Source of the DNA: Silanimonas sp021297925
GTDB taxonomy: Bacteria; Pseudomonadota; Gammaproteobacteria; Xanthomonadales; Xanthomonadaceae
Assembly (NCBI GenBank): GCA_027532825.1
Contig: JAPZTL010000002.1
Coordinates: 62,001-126,000 of the forward strand
DNA length: 64,000 nt
Direction of reading: 5' to 3'
Part shown: piece after piece, positions 32,294 to 41,362 of the stretch
How the letters are laid out: the number at the start of each line of letters is the position of its first letter
How positions within the stretch are numbered: position 1 is the stretch's first letter
Translations under genes and position numbers: made by a program
Notes under the pieces: generated by a model
Told to the model about the DNA's origin: nothing
Databases searched by the model: none
What the model saw: the letters and a program-made list of their open reading frames with translations, nothing else

Positions 32294-33979
32294 ATGACTG
32301 AATCATTTGCCGAACTGTTCGAACAGAGCCAGACCGCGCTCAACAAGCTGAAGCCGGGCGCCATCGTGTCGGGCGTCGTCGTCGAGATCCGCAACGACGT
32401 CGTCGTCGTGAACGCCGGCCTGAAGTCCGAGGGCATCGTCCCGATCGAACAGTTCCGTAACGAAGCCGGCGAGCTCGAAGTCAACGTCGGCGACACCGTC
32501 AAGGTGGCGCTGGACTCGCTCGAGAACGGCTTCGGCGAAACCGTGCTGTCGCGCGAGAAGGCCAAGCGCGCCATGGTGTGGGACGAGCTCGAAGAGGCGA
32601 TGGAAAAGGCCGAGACCGTCACCGGCCGCATCAGCGGCAAGGTCAAGGGCGGCTTCACCGTCGACATCCGCGACGTCCGCGCGTTCCTGCCGGGCTCGCT
32701 GGTCGACGTCCGTCCGGTCCGCGACCCGGTCTACCTCGAGGGCAAGGAACTCGAGTTCAAGATCATCAAGCTCGACCGCAAGCGCAACAACGTGGTCGTG
32801 TCGCGCCGCGCCGTCGTCGAGTCGGAGCACTCGGAAGAGCGCGAGCAGCTGCTCGAGCGCCTGCAGGAAGGCGCGATCGTCACCGGCGTGGTCAAGAACC
32901 TCACCGATTACGGCGCGTTCGTGGACCTCGGCGGCATCGATGGCCTGCTGCACATCACGGACATGGCGTGGAAGCGCGTCCGCCACCCGTCGGAAGTCGT
33001 CAACGTCGGCGACGAGCTGCAGGTCCGCGTGCTGAAGTTCGACCGCGAGCGCAACCGCGTTTCGCTTGGCCTGAAGCAGCTCGGCGAGGACCCGTGGGAC
33101 AACATCGCCCGCCGCTACCCGAACGGCGCCCGCGTGTTCGGCAAGGTCTCGAACGTCACCGATTACGGCGCGTTCGTCGAGATCGAGCCGGGCGTCGAAG
33201 GCCTCGTCCACGTGTCGGAGATGGACTGGACCAACAAGAACGTCAACCCGTCGAAGGTCGTCCAGCTGGGCGACGAGACCCAGGTCATGATCCTGGACGT
33301 CGACGCGGAGCGTCGCCGCATCTCGCTCGGCATGAAGCAGTGCACGCCGAACCCGTGGGAAGCCTTCGCGGCGATGAACAAGAAGAACGACAAGGTCTCG
33401 GGCCAGGTCAAGTCGATCACCGACTTCGGCATCTTCATCGGCCTGGAAGGCGGCATCGACGGCCTCGTGCACCTGTCGGACATCAGCTGGAACACCACCG
33501 GCGAAGACATCGTCCGCAACTTCAAGAAGGGCGACACCGTCGAGGCCGTCGTCCTCGCCGTGGACCCGGAGCGCGAGCGCATCTCGCTGGGTATCAAGCA
33601 GATGGAGCAGGACCCGTTCGGTTCCTTCGTGGCCCAGCGCCAGAAGGGTGCGATCGTGACCGGTACCGTCAAGGAAGTGGATGCCCGTGGCGCCACGGTC
33701 GACCTGGGTGATGGCGTCGAGGGCTACATCCGCGCCTCGGATATCGCCAAGGAGCGCGTCGAGGACGCCACGCAGCACCTGAAGTCGGGCGACAAGGTCG
33801 AAGCCAAGATCGTCGGCACCGACCGCAAGAGCCGCGTGCTGCAGCTCTCGATCCGCGCCAAGGACGAGGCCGAGATCCAGGAGACGCTGGCCGAGTACAA
33901 CAGCCGTTCGGCCGAAGCCTCCAGCGGCACCACCAAGCTGGGCGCCCTGCTGCGCGAGCAGCTCGGCAAGGGCGAGTAA
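32294..33979 (+). CDS. rpsA: 30S ribosomal protein S1
   Basis: This 561-residue protein has six S1 RNA-binding repeats, each beginning with a G-x-V-x-G-x-V strand pair (for example IVSGVVVEIRNDVVVVNAG, TVTGRISGKVKGGFTVDI, IVTGVVKNLTDYGAFVDLGG). S1 brings mRNA to the 30S subunit. The first two repeats are diverged and bind the ribosome in the E. coli protein. The 171-base region before it holds a small hairpin with a GCAA tetraloop (GCATC-GCAA-GATGC, 32215-32228). E. coli rpsA represses its own translation through leader hairpins, so a similar control is plausible but not shown. A strong terminator follows. Confidence 0.98.
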   Translation: MTESFAELFEQSQTALNKLKPGAIVSGVVVEIRNDVVVVNAGLKSEGIVPIEQFRNEAGELEVNVGDTVKVALDSLENGFGETVLSREKAKRAMVWDELEEAMEKAETVTGRISGKVKGGFTVDIRDVRAFLPGSLVDVRPVRDPVYLEGKELEFKIIKLDRKRNNVVVSRRAVVESEHSEEREQLLERLQEGAIVTGVVKNLTDYGAFVDLGGIDGLLHITDMAWKRVRHPSEVVNVGDELQVRVLKFDRERNRVSLGLKQLGEDPWDNIARRYPNGARVFGKVSNVTDYGAFVEIEPGVEGLVHVSEMDWTNKNVNPSKVVQLGDETQVMILDVDAERRRISLGMKQCTPNPWEAFAAMNKKNDKVSGQVKSITDFGIFIGLEGGIDGLVHLSDISWNTTGEDIVRNFKKGDTVEAVVLAVDPERERISLGIKQMEQDPFGSFVAQRQKGAIVTGTVKEVDARGATVDLGDGVEGYIRASDIAKERVEDATQHLKSGDKVEAKIVGTDRKSRVLQLSIRAKDEAEIQETLAEYNSRSAEASSGTTKLGALLREQLGKGE

Positions 33980-33991
33980 GCGCCCATAACA

Positions 33992-34019
33992 CGGTGGCCC
34001 GGGTGATCCCGGGCCACCG
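33992..34019 (+). terminator. intrinsic terminator after rpsA
   Basis: A perfect 12-bp stem, CGGTGGCCCGGG / CCCGGGCCACCG, has a TGAT loop. The tail CCTTTCCC is only modestly T-rich. It begins 13 bases after the rpsA stop and would separate rpsA from ihfB. Confidence 0.7.
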
Positions 34020-34046
34020 CCTTTCCCGCCGGCCGTCGCAGGACCG

Positions 34047-34343
34047 ATGACCAAGTCCGAACTCATCGAAGTGCTGGCGCAGCGCCAGCCGCACCTGAAG
34101 CCAGAGGACGTCGAACTGGCCGTCAAGTCGCTCCTCGAGATGATGAGCGATGCCTTGACGCAGGGGCAGCGCATCGAGGTCCGCGGGTTCGGCAGCTTCT
34201 CCCTCCATTTCCGGCCGCCCCGACTCGGCCGCAACCCGAAGACCGGCGAGGCCGTCGAGCTTCCGGGCAAGTACGTCCCGCACTTCAAGCCGGGCAAGGA
34301 ACTCCGCGAGCGCGTCAATCCCGTGGTTCCCGAAGCCGGCTGA
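34047..34343 (+). CDS. ihfB: integration host factor subunit beta
   Basis: This 98-residue DNA-bending protein partners with IhfA. The hallmarks are complete: MTKSELIEVLAQRQPHL, VEVRGFGSFSL-type segment (IEVRGFGSFSLHFRPPRLG), RNPKTGEAVELPGKYVPHFK and PGKELRERVN. It follows rpsA as in many gammaproteobacteria. Because the rpsA terminator ends 27 bases before its start, ihfB either depends on read-through or has a promoter overlapping the rpsA end. Confidence 0.97.
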   Translation: MTKSELIEVLAQRQPHLKPEDVELAVKSLLEMMSDALTQGQRIEVRGFGSFSLHFRPPRLGRNPKTGEAVELPGKYVPHFKPGKELRERVNPVVPEAG

Positions 34344-34356
34344 GCCCGGCCATAAT
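34327..34356 (+). promoter_or_regulatory. possible promoter for the lapA-lapB-polysaccharide operon
   Basis: A CATAAT -10 box at 34351-34356 stands 28 bases before the lapA start. A weak -35 box (TTCCCG, 34327-34332) lies 18 bases upstream, inside the end of ihfB. Confidence 0.35.
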
Positions 34357-34384
34357 CCGCGGCACCCTTTCGCCGCGTGATCCC

Positions 34385-34636
34385 ATGCGACTGCTCCGCC
34401 TCCTGCTGGCCCTTGCCTGCGTCGCCTTCGGCGTCGTGGTGGCCGCCTTGAACGGCGCCCCCGTCGTGCTCGACCTCCTCTGGGTCGAATTCCGCCCGCC
34501 CCTGGGCCTTCTCTTGCTCGCGGTCCTGCTGCTGGGTGCCCTGCTGGGTGGGCTGGCGGCCGTACTGTCGCGCTGGGCCACCGCGTCGAAGGTGGCGGGC
34601 GACGAACGCGCCGGCGACGACGAGCCGGCCCCATGA
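34385..34636 (+). CDS. lapA: LapA-domain inner-membrane protein
   Basis: This 83-residue protein has two TM helices: LLRLLLALACVAFGVVVAALN and the LLLLAVLLLGALLGGLAAVLS stretch at about 39-60. It has a short charged cytoplasmic tail. The VVLDLLWVEFRPPLGLLLL arrangement is typical of LapA (DUF1049). LapA partners with LapB in controlling LPS amounts through FtsH/LpxC in E. coli. Its stop overlaps the lapB start (ATGA). Confidence 0.88.
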   Translation: MRLLRLLLALACVAFGVVVAALNGAPVVLDLLWVEFRPPLGLLLLAVLLLGALLGGLAAVLSRWATASKVAGDERAGDDEPAP

Positions 34637-35805
34637 TGAGCCCCTGGTGGCTGCTGGTGCTCGTGCCCGCGGTCGGTGCGGCGGGCTGGTTCCTCGGTCG
34701 CCGTGGCGGCGAGCGGCGGGGCGGCGCCCGCGTCAGCCGACTGTCGGCCACCTACTTTCGTGGCCTGAACTACCTGCTCAACGAGCAGCAGGACAAGGCC
34801 ATCGAGGTGTTCCTGCAGATCGCCGAACGCGACAAGGAAACCCTCGAGACCCAGTTCACCCTCGGCACCCTGTTCCGTCGTCGCGGCGAGGTCGACCGCG
34901 CCATCCGCCTCCACCAGAGCGTGATCTCCCGCCCGGGACTGTCCGACGAGCAGAAAACCCGCGCGATCCTCGCGCTGGGCGAGGACTACATGCGGGCCGG
35001 CCTGCTGGACCGCGCGGAAACCCTGTTCGCCGACCTGGTGAAGATGGGGGCGGCGGCGCCGCAGGCGCTGCGCCATCTCATGTCGATCTACCAGGCCGAG
35101 CGCGACTGGCAGCAGGCGATCGACCATGCCCGCCGCTACGAGGCCGCCACGGGCGAGCCGATGGGGCGACTCATCGCGCAGTTCGAGTGCGAACTGGCCG
35201 AGCGTGCCCGGATCAAGGGCGATCTCGGGCTGGCCCGCGAGCACCTCGGGCGGGCGTCGTCGGCCGACACGAACAGCGTCCGCGCCTCCCTGCTCGAGGG
35301 GCAGATCGAACTCGCCGACGGCAACGATGCCGGCGCCATCCGCGCCTATGAGCGCGCCGCGCGCCAGGACATCGAGTTCCTGCCGGAGGCATTGCCGCCC
35401 CTGCTGGCCGCCTATGACCGCACCGACGATCCGGCGCGGGCCCGCGGCTTCCTGCTGGAGATGGTGGAGCGCTATGCCGGCGTGTCGCCGGCCTTGGCGC
35501 TCGCCCGCCGGATCGAGGCCGAGGAGGGTGCCACCGCGGCCCTGGGCTTCCTCCGCGAGCACTTGCGCCAGCGCCCATCGATCCGGGGCGAGGCGGCGCT
35601 CATCGATCTCGCGCTGCGCAGCGAGTCGGAGGAACCGCGCGGGCTACTGGCGACGCTGCAGCAGATCAACGAGCAGTTGATCGTCCGGTCGCCGGGCTAC
35701 CGCTGCCAGGGCTGTGGGTTCGGCGCCCGCGCCCACCACTGGCAATGCCCGAGCTGCAAGCAGTGGGCGACGATCAAACCCCTGCCCCACGTGGCGATCG
35801 AGTGA
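34633..35805 (+). CDS. lapB: LPS assembly regulator LapB (YciM) with TPR repeats and rubredoxin-like zinc domain
   Basis: This 390-residue protein has an N-terminal TM helix (WWLLVLVPAVGAAGWFLG), several TPRs (beginning SATYFRGLNYLLNEQQDKAIEVF) and a C-terminal zinc ribbon (YRCQGCGFGARAHHWQCPSCKQW, about 365-388: CxxC...CxxC). LapB scaffolds FtsH-mediated turnover of LpxC and so limits LPS synthesis; that role is established in E. coli. Here lapB is coupled at both ends, to lapA upstream and to a WecA-type glycosyltransferase downstream (GTGA), which ties LPS control to O-chain precursor synthesis. Confidence 0.95.
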   Translation: MMSPWWLLVLVPAVGAAGWFLGRRGGERRGGARVSRLSATYFRGLNYLLNEQQDKAIEVFLQIAERDKETLETQFTLGTLFRRRGEVDRAIRLHQSVISRPGLSDEQKTRAILALGEDYMRAGLLDRAETLFADLVKMGAAAPQALRHLMSIYQAERDWQQAIDHARRYEAATGEPMGRLIAQFECELAERARIKGDLGLAREHLGRASSADTNSVRASLLEGQIELADGNDAGAIRAYERAARQDIEFLPEALPPLLAAYDRTDDPARARGFLLEMVERYAGVSPALALARRIEAEEGATAALGFLREHLRQRPSIRGEAALIDLALRSESEEPRGLLATLQQINEQLIVRSPGYRCQGCGFGARAHHWQCPSCKQWATIKPLPHVAIE

Positions 35806-36827
35806 TTGCCGTCGACGACCGCTGGCCCTGGATCGCCGGACTGGTCGCGGTGGCTGCAAGCGCCCTGCTGGCCGGGTTGTGGCGGTCGGCGGCATTTCGG
35901 CAGGGCTGGATGGACGTGCCGGTCCATCGCAGCAGCCACCACCAGCCGACGCCGCGCGGGGGCGGCGTGGCGATGGCGATCGTCCTCGTCGCCTGGTGCG
36001 CGACCGCGCCGCTGCCGGCCGTCGTCCAGGCCGCGCTCCTGCTCTCGTTGTCCGGTGCGGCGATCGTTGGTCTCGTGGACGATCTGGCCGGCCTCCTGCC
36101 CATGACGAAATTCGCCGGCCAGGCCGCGGCCGTCGTGCCCCTCGCGATGCTGGGGGGGGATTCGCTCGCCGCAGGGCAGGGCGTGGTCGTCGCCGTGCCG
36201 GGCGGTCTGTTCGTCGCGGGCGTCCTGCTGTTCTTAGTGAACGCCTGGAACTTCATGGACGGCATCAACGGCATCGCGGCTCTGTCCGCCGCCGCCGTCG
36301 GGCTGGTGGCGGCCTGCGCAGGCGCGGGGTCGGCGGCCGGGTGGGTCGGTCTCGGCCTGCTGGCGGCCTGTGCCGGATTCCTCCCGTGGAACGCCCCACG
36401 AGCCCGCTTGTTCATGGGGGATGCGGGCAGCCACGTCCTCGGGATGGCGGTCGGGGCCCTGCTGGTCCTGCCGATTCGAGAGCCCGCCGCGCCCGGCTTC
36501 TGGCCAGTGCTGGCCGCCGGCCTGCCGTTCGCCGTCGATGTCCTCGGCACCCTGGCGCGCCGTGCGCTCGATGGTGAACCCTTGGCCAGCGCCCATCGGC
36601 GCCACCTCTACCAGCTCGCCGTGCGCAGCGGGTACAGTCACGCCCGGGTGGCACTGGCCTACGGGGCCATGGCCATGATCCTCGGTGCCGGAGTCGCCAT
36701 GGTGGAACGCAATCACGAGGGTGCGGGGCCGGAGGCTGTCGCCGCCGTCGCCGCCCTCGTTGCGGTGGTCTGGGGCGCGGCGCGTTCGATGCTGGCCCCG
36801 CGGGTCCTCGACGGAGACCGGGCATGA
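35802..36827 (+). CDS. undecaprenyl-phosphate sugar-1-phosphate transferase, WecA/WbpL type
   Basis: This 341-residue multi-pass membrane enzyme of the MraY/WecA family starts O-antigen or other glycan chains on the lipid carrier. The GTG at 35802 overlaps the lapB stop and gives MIAVDDRWPWIAGLV. Family motifs in order: RGGGVAMAI, GLVDDLAGLLPMTKF (Asp pair), LVNAWNFMDGINGIA, LFMGDAGSHVLGM and HRRHLYQLAV (His motif). About ten TM segments are expected. The pattern is closest to WbpL-type transferases. The donor (UDP-GlcNAc, UDP-FucNAc or UDP-QuiNAc) cannot be told, but the next gene makes a 4,6-dehydrated sugar. Confidence 0.9.
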   Translation: MIAVDDRWPWIAGLVAVAASALLAGLWRSAAFRQGWMDVPVHRSSHHQPTPRGGGVAMAIVLVAWCATAPLPAVVQAALLLSLSGAAIVGLVDDLAGLLPMTKFAGQAAAVVPLAMLGGDSLAAGQGVVVAVPGGLFVAGVLLFLVNAWNFMDGINGIAALSAAAVGLVAACAGAGSAAGWVGLGLLAACAGFLPWNAPRARLFMGDAGSHVLGMAVGALLVLPIREPAAPGFWPVLAAGLPFAVDVLGTLARRALDGEPLASAHRRHLYQLAVRSGYSHARVALAYGAMAMILGAGVAMVERNHEGAGPEAVAAVAALVAVVWGAARSMLAPRVLDGDRA

Positions 36828-38713
36828 CGAGTCGTTGGCCGATCGGCCGCGCGATGGTGGTCCTGCACGACATCGTGATGGTGCTGCTGGCGTGGCAGGG
36901 CCTCGTGATGCTGCGCTACGCGTCGCTCGGCCTGGCGATGCCCTCCCACGCCTTCGTGGAAGAGACCGCCATCGTGGTGGGCATCCAACTGCTGGTGTTC
37001 TGGCGCATGGGGCTTTACCGGGGCCTCTGGCGCTTCGCGAGCCTGCCCGACCTCAAGAACATCCTCTTCAGCAGCGTCCTCGGCGGCGTCGCGATCGCAC
37101 TCGTGCTGTTCCTCTTCGTCGACCGGGCGGAGGGCGTGCCGCGCTTCGCGTTGCTGTTCTACCCCGTCGCCCTGGTCGTCCTGCTCGGCGGCCCTCGCGT
37201 GCTGTACCGCGCCTGGAAGGACAACCAGTCGTCCGGCCCTTCGTCCGGCCATCGCGATCGCCTGCTGGTGCTGGGCGCCGGTCCCACGGCCGAGAGCCTG
37301 GTGCGCGACCTGCAGCGCAGCGAGCGCTACCAGGTCGTGGGGCTGCTCGACGACGACCGCAGCATCCAGGGCGCGAAGATCCAGGGCATCCCGGTGCTCG
37401 GCCGGATCGACGACCTCGCGACGATCGCCGAGGAGACGGCCGCCACCCAGGTCGCCATCGCCATCGCGGGGGACCAGAGCGAAGCCCTGGGCCGGATCGC
37501 CTCGCAGTGCGAGCGCCTGCGCCTGCGCTTCTGCCGGGTGCCGACTCCCGAGGAGATGCTGCAGGACCATTGGATGCAGGGTGGTCTCAAGGACGTCGCC
37601 ATCGAAGACCTGCTCGGCCGCGACCCCGTGCTGCCGGACTGGCCGGCGATCCGCGCCTCACTCGCCGGAAGCACGGTGCTGATCACGGGTGCCGGTGGGT
37701 CGATCGGCTCGGAACTGGCCCGCCAGTGCGCAGCGCTGGGCGTCGCCCGGCTCGTGCTGCTGGAGCGCTCCGAACTCGCCCTCCACCAGCTCCAGCTCGA
37801 CCTCCGCGAGCGGTTCCCCGTGCTGGAGGCGGAGTTCCAGCTCGGTGACTGCGGCGATGCGCCGCTGGTGCGCCGCCTGGTCGCGCAATGGCGTCCCGAC
37901 GAGCTCTTCCACGCCGCGGCCTACAAGCACGTGCCGTTGCTGGAGGCGCAGCCGCGGGAGGCGATCCGCAACAACCTGCTGGCCACGGAGGTGGTCGCCC
38001 GCGAGGCGGTGGCCGGGGGCGTGGGCACCTTGGTCCTCATCTCGACCGACAAGGCCGTCAACGCCATCAATATGCTCGGCGCCAGCAAGCGCTTGGCCGA
38101 ACTCGCCTGCCAGGCGGCCGTGAGGGGCAGTGCCACGCGCCTCGTCACGGTCCGTTTCGGCAACGTGCTCGACTCGGCCGGCAGCGTCGTGCCGCTGTTC
38201 CGGGAGCAGATCCGGCGTGGCGGTCCGGTCACGGTCACGCATCCGGACGTGACCCGCTATTTCATGACCATCCCCGAGGCCTGCCAGTTGATCCTGCAGG
38301 CCACGACGCTCCGCGAGGCGTCCGGCATCTTCACGCTCGACATGGGACGTCCCGTGCTGATCCGCGTGCTGGCCGAACAGATGATCCGCCTCGCCGGCTT
38401 CACTCCCTACCGGGACATCGATATCAAGTACACCGGCCTTCGACCGGGAGAGAAGCTCCACGAGGAGCTTTTCCACGCGGACGAAAGCTACGCCCAGACG
38501 ATCCATCCGAAGATCTTCCAGGCCGAGCCGCGGCCGGTCGACCTCGACGGGTTCGATGCCCACCTGAAGGCGCTGCGGCTGGCCGTGCAGCGCGACGACG
38601 AGAACGAGATCCGCCACGTGATCGGCGAAGCGATCCCCGAGTTCCACCCGGCCGCCGGCCGGCTTGCCGGCCCGTTCCGGCCGCAGGTCATCCGTGGCGG
38701 ACGCGTGCCATGA
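36824..38713 (+). CDS. membrane-bound UDP-HexNAc 4,6-dehydratase, WbpM/CapD type
   Basis: This 629-residue protein has four N-terminal TM segments (about 8-125), a CoA-binding-like Rossmann domain (RLLVLGAGPTAESLVRDL, about 146-270) and a C-terminal SDR dehydratase (TVLITGAGGSIGSELARQ from about 284). In the catalytic motif Met replaces the usual Tyr (INMLGASKRLAELA), as in WbpM. These enzymes convert UDP-GlcNAc to the 4-keto-6-deoxy sugar on the way to FucNAc or QuiNAc in LPS. Both junctions are 4-base overlaps, so it is co-translated with the transferase and galU. Confidence 0.93.
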   Translation: MTSRWPIGRAMVVLHDIVMVLLAWQGLVMLRYASLGLAMPSHAFVEETAIVVGIQLLVFWRMGLYRGLWRFASLPDLKNILFSSVLGGVAIALVLFLFVDRAEGVPRFALLFYPVALVVLLGGPRVLYRAWKDNQSSGPSSGHRDRLLVLGAGPTAESLVRDLQRSERYQVVGLLDDDRSIQGAKIQGIPVLGRIDDLATIAEETAATQVAIAIAGDQSEALGRIASQCERLRLRFCRVPTPEEMLQDHWMQGGLKDVAIEDLLGRDPVLPDWPAIRASLAGSTVLITGAGGSIGSELARQCAALGVARLVLLERSELALHQLQLDLRERFPVLEAEFQLGDCGDAPLVRRLVAQWRPDELFHAAAYKHVPLLEAQPREAIRNNLLATEVVAREAVAGGVGTLVLISTDKAVNAINMLGASKRLAELACQAAVRGSATRLVTVRFGNVLDSAGSVVPLFREQIRRGGPVTVTHPDVTRYFMTIPEACQLILQATTLREASGIFTLDMGRPVLIRVLAEQMIRLAGFTPYRDIDIKYTGLRPGEKLHEELFHADESYAQTIHPKIFQAEPRPVDLDGFDAHLKALRLAVQRDDENEIRHVIGEAIPEFHPAAGRLAGPFRPQVIRGGRVP

Positions 38714-39594
38714 CGGGCCGCGTCCGCTGCGCGGTGTTCCCGGTCGCGGGCCTCGGCACGCGCTTCCTTCCCGCCACCAAGACGGTGCCGAAGGAGATGC
38801 TGCCGGTCGTCGACCGCCCGCTGATCCAGTACGCCGTCGACGAGGCCATCGAGGCCGGCTGCGACACGCTGGTCTTCGTCACCAACCGCTACAAGCATGC
38901 GGTCGCCGACTACTTCGACAAGGCCTACGAGCTCGAGCAGAAGCTGGAGAAGGCCGGGAAGTTCGAGGCGCTGGCGGACATCCGCGACGTGCTGCCGCGC
39001 CAGGTGCGCGCGGTGTTCGTGACCCAGACCGAGGCGCTCGGCCTGGGGCATGCGGTGCTGTGCGCCCGTCCCGTGGTCGGCGACCAGCCCTTCGCCGTAC
39101 TGCTGCCCGACGACCTGATCTGGAACCGTGGCGCGGGCGCGACCCGGCAGCTGGTCGAGCTCGCGGAACGCGAGGGGGCCGGCGTCGTCGCCGTGCAGGA
39201 CGTGCCGATCGAGCAGACGCGCAGCTACGGCATCGTCGCCACGCGCGACTTCACCGGCCGCCACGGCGAGATCTCGGCGATCGTCGAGAAGCCGAAGCCC
39301 GAGGAAGCGCCGAGCACGCTCGCGGTGGTGGGGCGCTATGTCCTGCCGCCGCGCATCTTCGACCTGCTCGAAGCGACACGGGCGGGCACGGGGGGGGAGA
39401 TCCAGTTGACCGACGCGATCGCCGCCCTGCTGTCGGGGGGGCGGATGCTCGCCTACCGCTTCGAGGGCCGCCGCTTCGATTGCGGCAGCCGGATGGGATT
39501 GATCGAGGCCACCCTGCAGTACGCGCTGGAGGACGACGCCTTGGCCGAGCCCACGCGCACCTTGATGCGGGCGGCCCTCAGCGCCACGCGCTGA
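38710..39594 (+). CDS. galU: UTP-glucose-1-phosphate uridylyltransferase
   Basis: This 294-residue enzyme makes UDP-glucose, the parent of UDP-galactose and UDP-glucuronate. The nucleotide-binding start is FPVAGLGTRFLPATKTVPKE; next come PLIQYAVDEAIEAG, the EALGLGHAVLCARP and LLPDDLIWN segments, and EKPKPEEAPS. The start overlaps the WbpM-type gene (ATGA). It closes the lapA-lapB-wbpL-wbpM-galU chain. Its last 17 bases overlap the end of the convergent gene at 39578. Confidence 0.96.
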   Translation: MTGRVRCAVFPVAGLGTRFLPATKTVPKEMLPVVDRPLIQYAVDEAIEAGCDTLVFVTNRYKHAVADYFDKAYELEQKLEKAGKFEALADIRDVLPRQVRAVFVTQTEALGLGHAVLCARPVVGDQPFAVLLPDDLIWNRGAGATRQLVELAEREGAGVVAVQDVPIEQTRSYGIVATRDFTGRHGEISAIVEKPKPEEAPSTLAVVGRYVLPPRIFDLLEATRAGTGGEIQLTDAIAALLSGGRMLAYRFEGRRFDCGSRMGLIEATLQYALEDDALAEPTRTLMRAALSATR

Positions 39595-39964
39595 GCGCGA
39601 CGGCCACGGCGCCCAGCGTGGCGGCGATGGCGCCGGCCGCGAGCCCGGCAACCGCGATCGATCGCCGCGAGGGATCCAAGGGCGCGGACGTCGTCATGCC
39701 CGGTGGCCAGCGGCCATCCCGCCGGACGCTCCACGCCATCCATCCCACGACCCCCCCGAGCGCTCCGAGACAGGCCGCCACGCCCGTCGTGAGCCAACGG
39801 CGGAGCTGGTGCAGCGTGGCGAAGGCGAGGTCGCCGGGAATCGTCCCGTCCATGACGCTGGCTTCGAAACGCGACTGCCACCACCACAGCCCCCCCACGA
39901 CGAGGCAGGCGAGGGCGAGGGCGGCGAGCAAAGCGGTCGAGGGACGGAGCGGGCGTCTTGGCAT
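39578..39964 (-). CDS. small hypothetical membrane protein, three TM segments
   Basis: This 128-residue protein has hydrophobic segments at about 10-30 (TALLAALALACLVVGGLWWW), 58-78 (TTGVAACLGALGGVVGWMAW) and 103-125 (IAVAGLAAGAIAATLGAVAV). The 26-residue loop before the last segment is Pro/Arg-rich. I do not recognise the family. Its 3' end overlaps galU by 17 bases on the opposite strand, and its start is 66 bases from the divergent FAD oxidoreductase. Confidence 0.6.
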   Translation of the reverse strand: MPRRPLRPSTALLAALALACLVVGGLWWWQSRFEASVMDGTIPGDLAFATLHQLRRWLTTGVAACLGALGGVVGWMAWSVRRDGRWPPGMTTSAPLDPSRRSIAVAGLAAGAIAATLGAVAVALSAWR

Positions 39965-40030
39965 GGGGGCGTGTCGGCGGCTCAGGCCTCTATCCTAGGC
40001 GGGAACGTCGCTCCGTCCCACTCGCCCGCG

Positions 40031-41335
40031 ATGACCGCCGAACCGATTGACTATTACCGCCTCAGCGCCGGACCAAGCGCGCCACGTCCATCGGCCCGCG
40101 GCAGGGCAGAGGCGTCCTGCGTGGTGGTCGGTGGCGGGTTCGCCGGGCTGAACACGGCAATGGGGCTGGTCGAGCGCAGCGGGCGCGAGGTGGTGCTGCT
40201 CGAGGCGGAACGCATCGGGCACGGCGCGTCCGGGCGCAACGGCGGCTTCGTGTTCGCCGGTTACTCGCGGGGCGAGGCGGACCTGTTGGCCGACCTTGGG
40301 CCGGAGCGCGCGCGGCGGCTCCATGCGAGGACGCGGGAGGCTGTGCGCCGGATCCGGGAGCGAACCCACCGCCATGCGATCGACTGCGACCGAGTGGATG
40401 GCGGCGTGCTTTGGGCGAACTGGTTCCGCGATCCTGCCGTCCTCGAGCGGCGGCGTCGGCTGTTGGCCGAGCGCTTCGAGACGACATGGATGCCCGTCGA
40501 TCGGGACGAATTGCGTGCCCTGCTCCTTACCGGTCGCTACTCTGCGGCCCTCCGCGAACCTGACGCCTTCCACTTCCATCCGCTCAAGTATGCCCGCGGG
40601 CTGGCCGACGTGATCGAGCGTCTTGGCGGACGCATCCACGAGCACAGCCGCGTGTCGCGGCTCTCGCGCGAGGGCGCCGGCTGGCGCATCGAGACCACCG
40701 ATGGCGCGTCATTCCGGACGCCGCAGGTCGTGCTGGCCTGCGGGGGATATCTCGCGGGACTCGTCGCCCGTGTCGATGCCGCGGTGCTGCCCATCGCGAC
40801 CTACGTCATGGTCACCGAGCCGCTCGGCGAGAGGGCGACGGACGCGATCCGCACGACGGCTGCGGTCTACGATACGCGTTTCGCCTTCGACTACTACCGC
40901 CTGTTGCCCGACACACGCCTGCTCTGGGGTGGCCGGATCTCGGTCCGCGACCGTTCGCCGCGGGCGGTCGAGCACCTGCTTCGGAGCGATCTGCTTCGCG
41001 TGTTCCCGCAGTTCGAGGGCGTGCGCGTGGACCATGCCTGGTCGGGGCTGATGAGCTATGCCCGGCACGAGATGCCGCAGATCGCCCGGGTCGAGCCTGG
41101 CCTATGGGTGGCGCAGGCCTTCGGCGGGCACGGCGTCGCCCCGACGACGGTCGCGGGCGAGGTCTTGGCCGCCGCGATCGCGGAAGGCGACCCGACCTGG
41201 CAGGAGTACGCGCCCTACGGGCTGGTATCGGGGATGAAGCCTTGGGGCTTCGCCGGCGCGCAGGCGACGTACTGGTGGCTGCAGGCCAAGGACGCTTGGA
41301 AAGACTGGCGCGAGGGCGGCCCCGGTTCGTCCTGA
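40031..41335 (+). CDS. FAD-dependent amine/amino-acid oxidoreductase (DAO family, PuuB-like)
   Basis: This 434-residue protein begins MTAEPIDYYRLSAG, followed by the FAD Rossmann motif VVVGGGFAGLNTAMGL and the ERIGHGASGRNGGFVFAGYS segment. The flavin-domain closing motif is VAQAFGGHGVAPTTVAGE. The order resembles gamma-glutamylputrescine oxidases and other DAO-family enzymes that oxidise secondary or primary amines to imines. No PuuA or PuuD is nearby, so the substrate is unproven; a polyamine derivative would fit the aguA/aguB genes in the window. A GC hairpin overlaps its stop codon. Confidence 0.82.
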   Translation: MTAEPIDYYRLSAGPSAPRPSARGRAEASCVVVGGGFAGLNTAMGLVERSGREVVLLEAERIGHGASGRNGGFVFAGYSRGEADLLADLGPERARRLHARTREAVRRIRERTHRHAIDCDRVDGGVLWANWFRDPAVLERRRRLLAERFETTWMPVDRDELRALLLTGRYSAALREPDAFHFHPLKYARGLADVIERLGGRIHEHSRVSRLSREGAGWRIETTDGASFRTPQVVLACGGYLAGLVARVDAAVLPIATYVMVTEPLGERATDAIRTTAAVYDTRFAFDYYRLLPDTRLLWGGRISVRDRSPRAVEHLLRSDLLRVFPQFEGVRVDHAWSGLMSYARHEMPQIARVEPGLWVAQAFGGHGVAPTTVAGEVLAAAIAEGDPTWQEYAPYGLVSGMKPWGFAGAQATYWWLQAKDAWKDWREGGPGSS

Positions 41336-41341
41336 CCGGGG
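41320..41341. terminator. GC hairpin over the stop codon, weak terminator candidate
   Basis: The arms CCCCGGT / ACCGGGG pair across the end of the oxidoreductase gene and include its TGA. It has no T tail, so any role is as a convergent-end roadblock. It lies 21 bases from the convergent DUF885 stop. Confidence 0.35.
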
Positions 41342-41362
41342 GAAGCGACAGGCTCGACGGGA

